This document shows, piece after piece, positions 52,011 through 54,885 of a DNA stretch of 54,885 bases (the stretch's first letter is position 1; the number at the start of each line of letters is the position of its first letter). Source of the stretch: an uncultured Clostridia bacterium (GTDB taxonomy: Bacteria > Bacillota > Clostridia > Oscillospirales > Ruminococcaceae); contig CANQVE010000012.1 in NCBI GenBank assembly GCA_947627205.1, forward strand, positions 1 through 54,885. The letters run 5' to 3'. Position numbers and translations under genes: made by a program. Below the pieces are notes generated by a model, which did not search any database, had not been told where the DNA came from, and saw only the letters and a list, made by a program, of their open reading frames with translations.

Positions 52011-52856
52011 TCAGTCTTTTTCGGGCGGGATCCATTTGCTATCTTCCGAGATGCCGTCACACAGCCAGTTTATACACTCCATTTTTGTTCTGCCAAGAGG
52101 AACTCCCCAAAACTTTAAAAGTCCGTCAGGATGGAGCGCAAGCGGTCCGTCATCAGTGTCCCCGCAGTAAATCACCTTGTATTCATTTTTTTCTTCGGAT
52201 TTTTCACCATGGTATTCTTTATTTGAAAGAATTTGTTCCAATGTATCAAATCCCCAAGAATAATTTCTGTCAAATGAAAAGTACAAACCGCTGAATTCAC
52301 TTAAAAACTCAAGTTGCTTTTCGGACAGTTTAATTCCGCGCCGATTCAATTCCTGTTCAAATGCAGTAGTGTCAACATGTCTGCCCTCGTACCAACCAAA
52401 GAAACGAAGCATATCGTATGTGCGCTGCGGTATCACGGGATGAAAATCGTATTCGACTGTGGTGATGTACTCGGTAAAACCCTCTATATCCTCGGAAATC
52501 AGCTTATGATCTTGGTTGTAAAATTTGCCCTCTTCTGAAATATAAAACCACTCTATTCTTCCGGCACAATTATCCACACTGCCGGTCAAATTAACAACAC
52601 AATTGATGTCCTGCCAAAATTCGATCTTTGACCTCCACCCTATGCCAAAACGCAATTCATCGTTAGAGCCTTTTTCGATACGGTCAAAATCTACATCTCC
52701 GGTAATTAAAAAATATTCTACAATCTTGCTTGTGTCAATAACGCCGGAATAATATTCGCGGATATTATTTTCAATTTCCTCGGCAGTGAACGTTTGAAAA
52801 GTGGATACTTTGCTTGACGAAGCGTATAAGCGATTTAAAAATTCTTGATTTGTCAT
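52011..52856 (-). CDS. SUKH-like immunity protein, paralogue 1
   Basis: 281 aa. The C-terminal half matches the SUKH-3 look: RFFGWYEGRHVDTTAFEQEL, then LSEKQLEFLSEFSGLYFSF. SUKH proteins neutralise toxins of contact-dependent or polymorphic toxin systems. The N-terminal 150 residues are a second, unrecognised domain. About 70-75 percent identical by eye to the neighbouring paralogue. No toxin gene is seen nearby. AGGAGG ribosome binding site. No clear terminator follows. Confidence 0.7.
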   Translation of the reverse strand: MTNQEFLNRLYASSSKVSTFQTFTAEEIENNIREYYSGVIDTSKIVEYFLITGDVDFDRIEKGSNDELRFGIGWRSKIEFWQDINCVVNLTGSVDNCAGRIEWFYISEEGKFYNQDHKLISEDIEGFTEYITTVEYDFHPVIPQRTYDMLRFFGWYEGRHVDTTAFEQELNRRGIKLSEKQLEFLSEFSGLYFSFDRNYSWGFDTLEQILSNKEYHGEKSEEKNEYKVIYCGDTDDGPLALHPDGLLKFWGVPLGRTKMECINWLCDGISEDSKWIPPEKD

Positions 52857-52963
52857 TATAAACCTCCTAATTATTATCCCTCTAAATTAGAGAGAAAGTA
52901 CTGCTGAATGTGTGCTGACAATTTTTACAGCGCCGATTTGAATGATTGTTTTTGTTCCCCGGA

Positions 52964-53809
52964 TCAATCTTTTTTGGGCGGGATCCATTTCCAATCCTCC
53001 GAGACGTCCTCGCACAGATGATTTATACACTCCATTGTCGTTCTGCCCCAAGGGTGTCCCCAAAGTAAGTTTATGATACCGTCAGGATCAATCGCAAGCG
53101 GTCCGCCCTGAGTGTAACCGCAGTAAATCACTTTGTAGTCGTTTTTTTCACGGGATGCTTCAACATAGTATTTTTCCTCAGCCAGAATTCTTTCCAATGA
53201 ATCAAATCCCCAATTATCTCTGTCAAACATGAAGTACAAACCACTGAATTCACTGAAAAACGCAAGCTGTTTTTCGGACAGTTTAATTCCGCGACGATTC
53301 ATTTCCTGTTCAAATGCTGTTGTGTCAACATGTCTGCCCTCATACCAGCCGAAGAATCTAAGCATATCGTATGTGCGCTGTGTTGTTTTGGGGTGGTAGT
53401 CATATTCAACAGTGGAAATGTACTCGGCAAAACCCTCTATATCTTCGGAAATAAGTTTATGATCTTGGTTATAAAATTTGCCCTCTTCTGAAATGAAAAA
53501 ACGTTCTATTCTGCCGGCACAATTATATACATCACCTGCCAATATGACAGTGCAATTAATATCCTGCCAATATTCAATAATTGATGTTAGTAACAATCCA
53601 AAGCGTAATTCATCGTTCGAACACTTTTCTATGCGCCTAAAAACCATACGTCCAAAAATTAAAAAACATTCCGCCATCTTGCTTGTGTTAGAAATATCGG
53701 GATAGAGTTTGCGGATTTTATTTTCGATTTCCTCGGCAGAGTATGTTTCAAGAGGTGATACGGAGCTTGACGCAGCGTATAAGCGATTTAAAAATTCTTC
53801 TCTGGTCAT
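52964..53809 (-). CDS. SUKH-like immunity protein, paralogue 2
   Basis: 281 aa, same length and layout as paralogue 1: GWYEGRHVDTTAFEQEMNRR and LSEKQLAFFSEFSGLYFMF are nearly unchanged, while residues 60-110 and 225-245 vary most. AGGAGG precedes the ATG, and a TATAAT lies at about 53830-53836 on the minus strand. The 107-bp gap to paralogue 1 begins with the same CCGGATCA 3' flank, showing that the duplication included flanking sequence. Confidence 0.7.
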   Translation of the reverse strand: MTREEFLNRLYAASSSVSPLETYSAEEIENKIRKLYPDISNTSKMAECFLIFGRMVFRRIEKCSNDELRFGLLLTSIIEYWQDINCTVILAGDVYNCAGRIERFFISEEGKFYNQDHKLISEDIEGFAEYISTVEYDYHPKTTQRTYDMLRFFGWYEGRHVDTTAFEQEMNRRGIKLSEKQLAFFSEFSGLYFMFDRDNWGFDSLERILAEEKYYVEASREKNDYKVIYCGYTQGGPLAIDPDGIINLLWGHPWGRTTMECINHLCEDVSEDWKWIPPKKD

Positions 53810-53914
53810 AATATCCTCCTATTAAAAAGTATTATAGTATTTATTTTTTATCCTCGCGCTCAGCCACCGATTAGATTATAACATATTGTTTATAAAAATG
53901 CAATATCCGTCAAC

Positions 53915-54780
53915 TGTCAACTGTCTACAAAAAAACAACCTTTCCGCTACAACTTTACTGTACACTCTACACTGTCCACTGTATACTGCAAAACCCCTCT
54001 ATGCGAAGCATAGAGAGGATTGTCAGACTTTTTAAAAAATTGTTAAAAACTTTATACAAAAACCACTTTTCGGGAAGTGCGCATTTTTACGGTTTTGCGA
54101 AGCAAAATTGAATTGCGCTTTTAGAGGTAAGAGGTTAGAGGTAAGAAGTAAGAGGCAAGAACCTCAAATTCCTACCTCTAACTTCTAACCTCTAAGCTGT
54201 CTAACCTTTACAAAAAAGATTTTTGCAAGTTATAATTTAAAACCACTTTTCGGGAAGTGCGTATTTTTACGGTTTTACGAAGCAAAATTGAAATTCCCTT
54301 TTAGATGTAAGAAATAAGAAGTAAGAGGTAAGAAATGAGCGAACAACCGTTCGGTACAAATTCTTACCTCTTACCTCTAACTTCTAAGCTGTCTAACCTT
54401 TACAAAAAAGATTTTTGCAAGTTATAATTTAAAACCACTTTTCGGGAAGTGCACATTTTTACGGTTTTGCGAAGCAAAATTGAAATTCCCTTTTAGATGT
54501 AAGAAATAAGAAGTAAGAGGTAAGAAATGAGCGAACAACCGTTCGGTACAAATTCTTACCTCTTACCTCTAACTTCTAAGCTGTCTAACCTTTACAAAAA
54601 AGATTTTTGCAAGTTATAATTTAAAACCACTTTTCGGGAAGTGCACATTTTTACGGTTTTGCGAAGCAAAATTGAAATTCCCTTTTAGATGTAAGAAAAA
54701 AGAAGTAAGAGGTAAGAACTCGGCGAACAACCGTTCGGTACAAATTCTTACCTCTTACCTCTAACTTCTAACCTCTAAGC
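53915..54780. repeat. Tandem 192-bp repeats next to tRNA-Asn
   Basis: A CTGTCAACTG-type 7-bp array lies at 53915-53990. Then four tandem units (the first, from about 54005, diverged) each contain CCACTTTTCGGGAAGTGC, TTTTTACGGTTTTGCGAAGC and a hairpin of 7-bp repeats (GTAAGAGGTAAGAA with TTCTTACCTCTTACC). The AGCTG junctions lie at 54196, 54388, 54580 and 54779, giving periods of 192, 192 and 199. The last unit is exactly one 7-bp word longer. No gene is seen; not CRISPR (no spacers). Confidence 0.88.
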
Positions 54781-54857
54781 TGGCTCCCCCGACTGGACTT
54801 GAACCAGTGACACCCTGATTAACAGTCAGGTGCTACTACCGACTGAGCTACGGAGGA
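54781..54857 (-). tRNA. tRNA-Asn (GTT)
   Basis: Full cloverleaf on the minus strand. The acceptor TCCTCCG pairs with CGGGGGA, discriminator G, and the CCA end is encoded (54781-54783). Anticodon stem CCTGA / TCAGG with loop CTGTTAA gives anticodon GTT (genomic AAC at 54821-54823). T-arm with GGTTCAAGTCC. Confidence 0.97.
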
Positions 54858-54885
54858 ATAGAGAAACTCAGCAAAACGGGAGTTC

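Noticed and set aside
53990-54780. Regularly spaced repeats considered as a CRISPR array
   Set aside because: The units are whole 192-bp tandem copies without unique spacers, and no cas genes are present.

Overview
The window looks like chromosome from a Gram-positive Clostridia-type bacterium, most likely of the Ruminococcaceae/Oscillospiraceae kind. Reasons: the rpmH-rnpA-yidD-yidC-jag and ylxM-ffh-rpsP-khpA gene strings, a cmk-plsC-(ispH::rpsA fusion) operon, lepA-hemW, a type III pantothenate kinase, sigma-A promoters with TTGACA/TATAAT and 17-bp spacers, and strong GGAGG ribosome binding sites. I cannot name a species.

Layout. 0-5.4 kb: MgtE magnesium transporter, then the divergently placed membrane-insertion/RNase P cluster (jag, yidC, yidD, rnpA, rpmH). 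5.8-10.1 kb: coaX, a small XRE regulator, pcrA helicase. 10.4-14.7 kb: a giant 2-hydroxyacyl-CoA dehydratase activase-type protein. 15-17.4 kb: khpA, rpsP, ffh, ylxM. 18-21.5 kb: a membrane-anchored unknown, lepA, hemW. 21.5-26 kb: an anchored BspA-type leucine-rich-repeat protein, then dgkA-like, ybeY, a methyltransferase and phoH. 27-28.7 kb: a membrane lipase and a 43-aa Cys-rich protein. 28.7-36 kb: a compact phage structural cassette (portal, scaffold, capsid, connectors, tail hub-like and fibre-like proteins) without recognisable terminase, tape measure, integrase or lysis genes. 36.4-37.7 kb: a second LRR surface protein, a lipoprotein with a Ser-rich stalk. 38.5-45.5 kb: azlCD, ispH-rpsA, plsC, cmk, a flavoprotein, an RpiR regulator. 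46.7-53.8 kb: a YwaF-like membrane protein, a Gfo/Idh/MocA oxidoreductase, an unknown triple-repeat protein, an XRE-membrane protein and two tandem SUKH-like immunity paralogues. The right edge carries tRNA-Asn.

The most unusual content is non-coding. (1) The two LRR surface-protein genes, 14 kb apart and on opposite strands, share a promoter plus roughly 150-nt leader. In both, an 11-12 bp stem closes on the predicted transcription start, with base-pair-preserving differences between copies, and a conserved segment can pair with the UUCG-loop terminator that follows. This has the architecture of a riboswitch-like attenuator, and I do not recognise the class. (2) Three copies of a 107-156 bp structured element with a near-palindromic end sequence and an invariant inner hairpin show compensatory changes. 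(3) Almost every long intergenic gap is built from a small vocabulary of palindromic modules whose stems differ between copies in a compensatory way, together with two families of degenerate 7-bp tandem repeats. Between 45.6 and 50.5 kb these form three composite palindromes of about 0.8 kb whose central segment lies in opposite orientations in different copies. Tandem amplifications of 192-197 bp occur at 26.4 kb and beside the tRNA. Repeats also sit inside the phage cassette, suggesting that it is a long-term resident.

All functional names rest on motif and gene-order recognition by eye. No database search was run.
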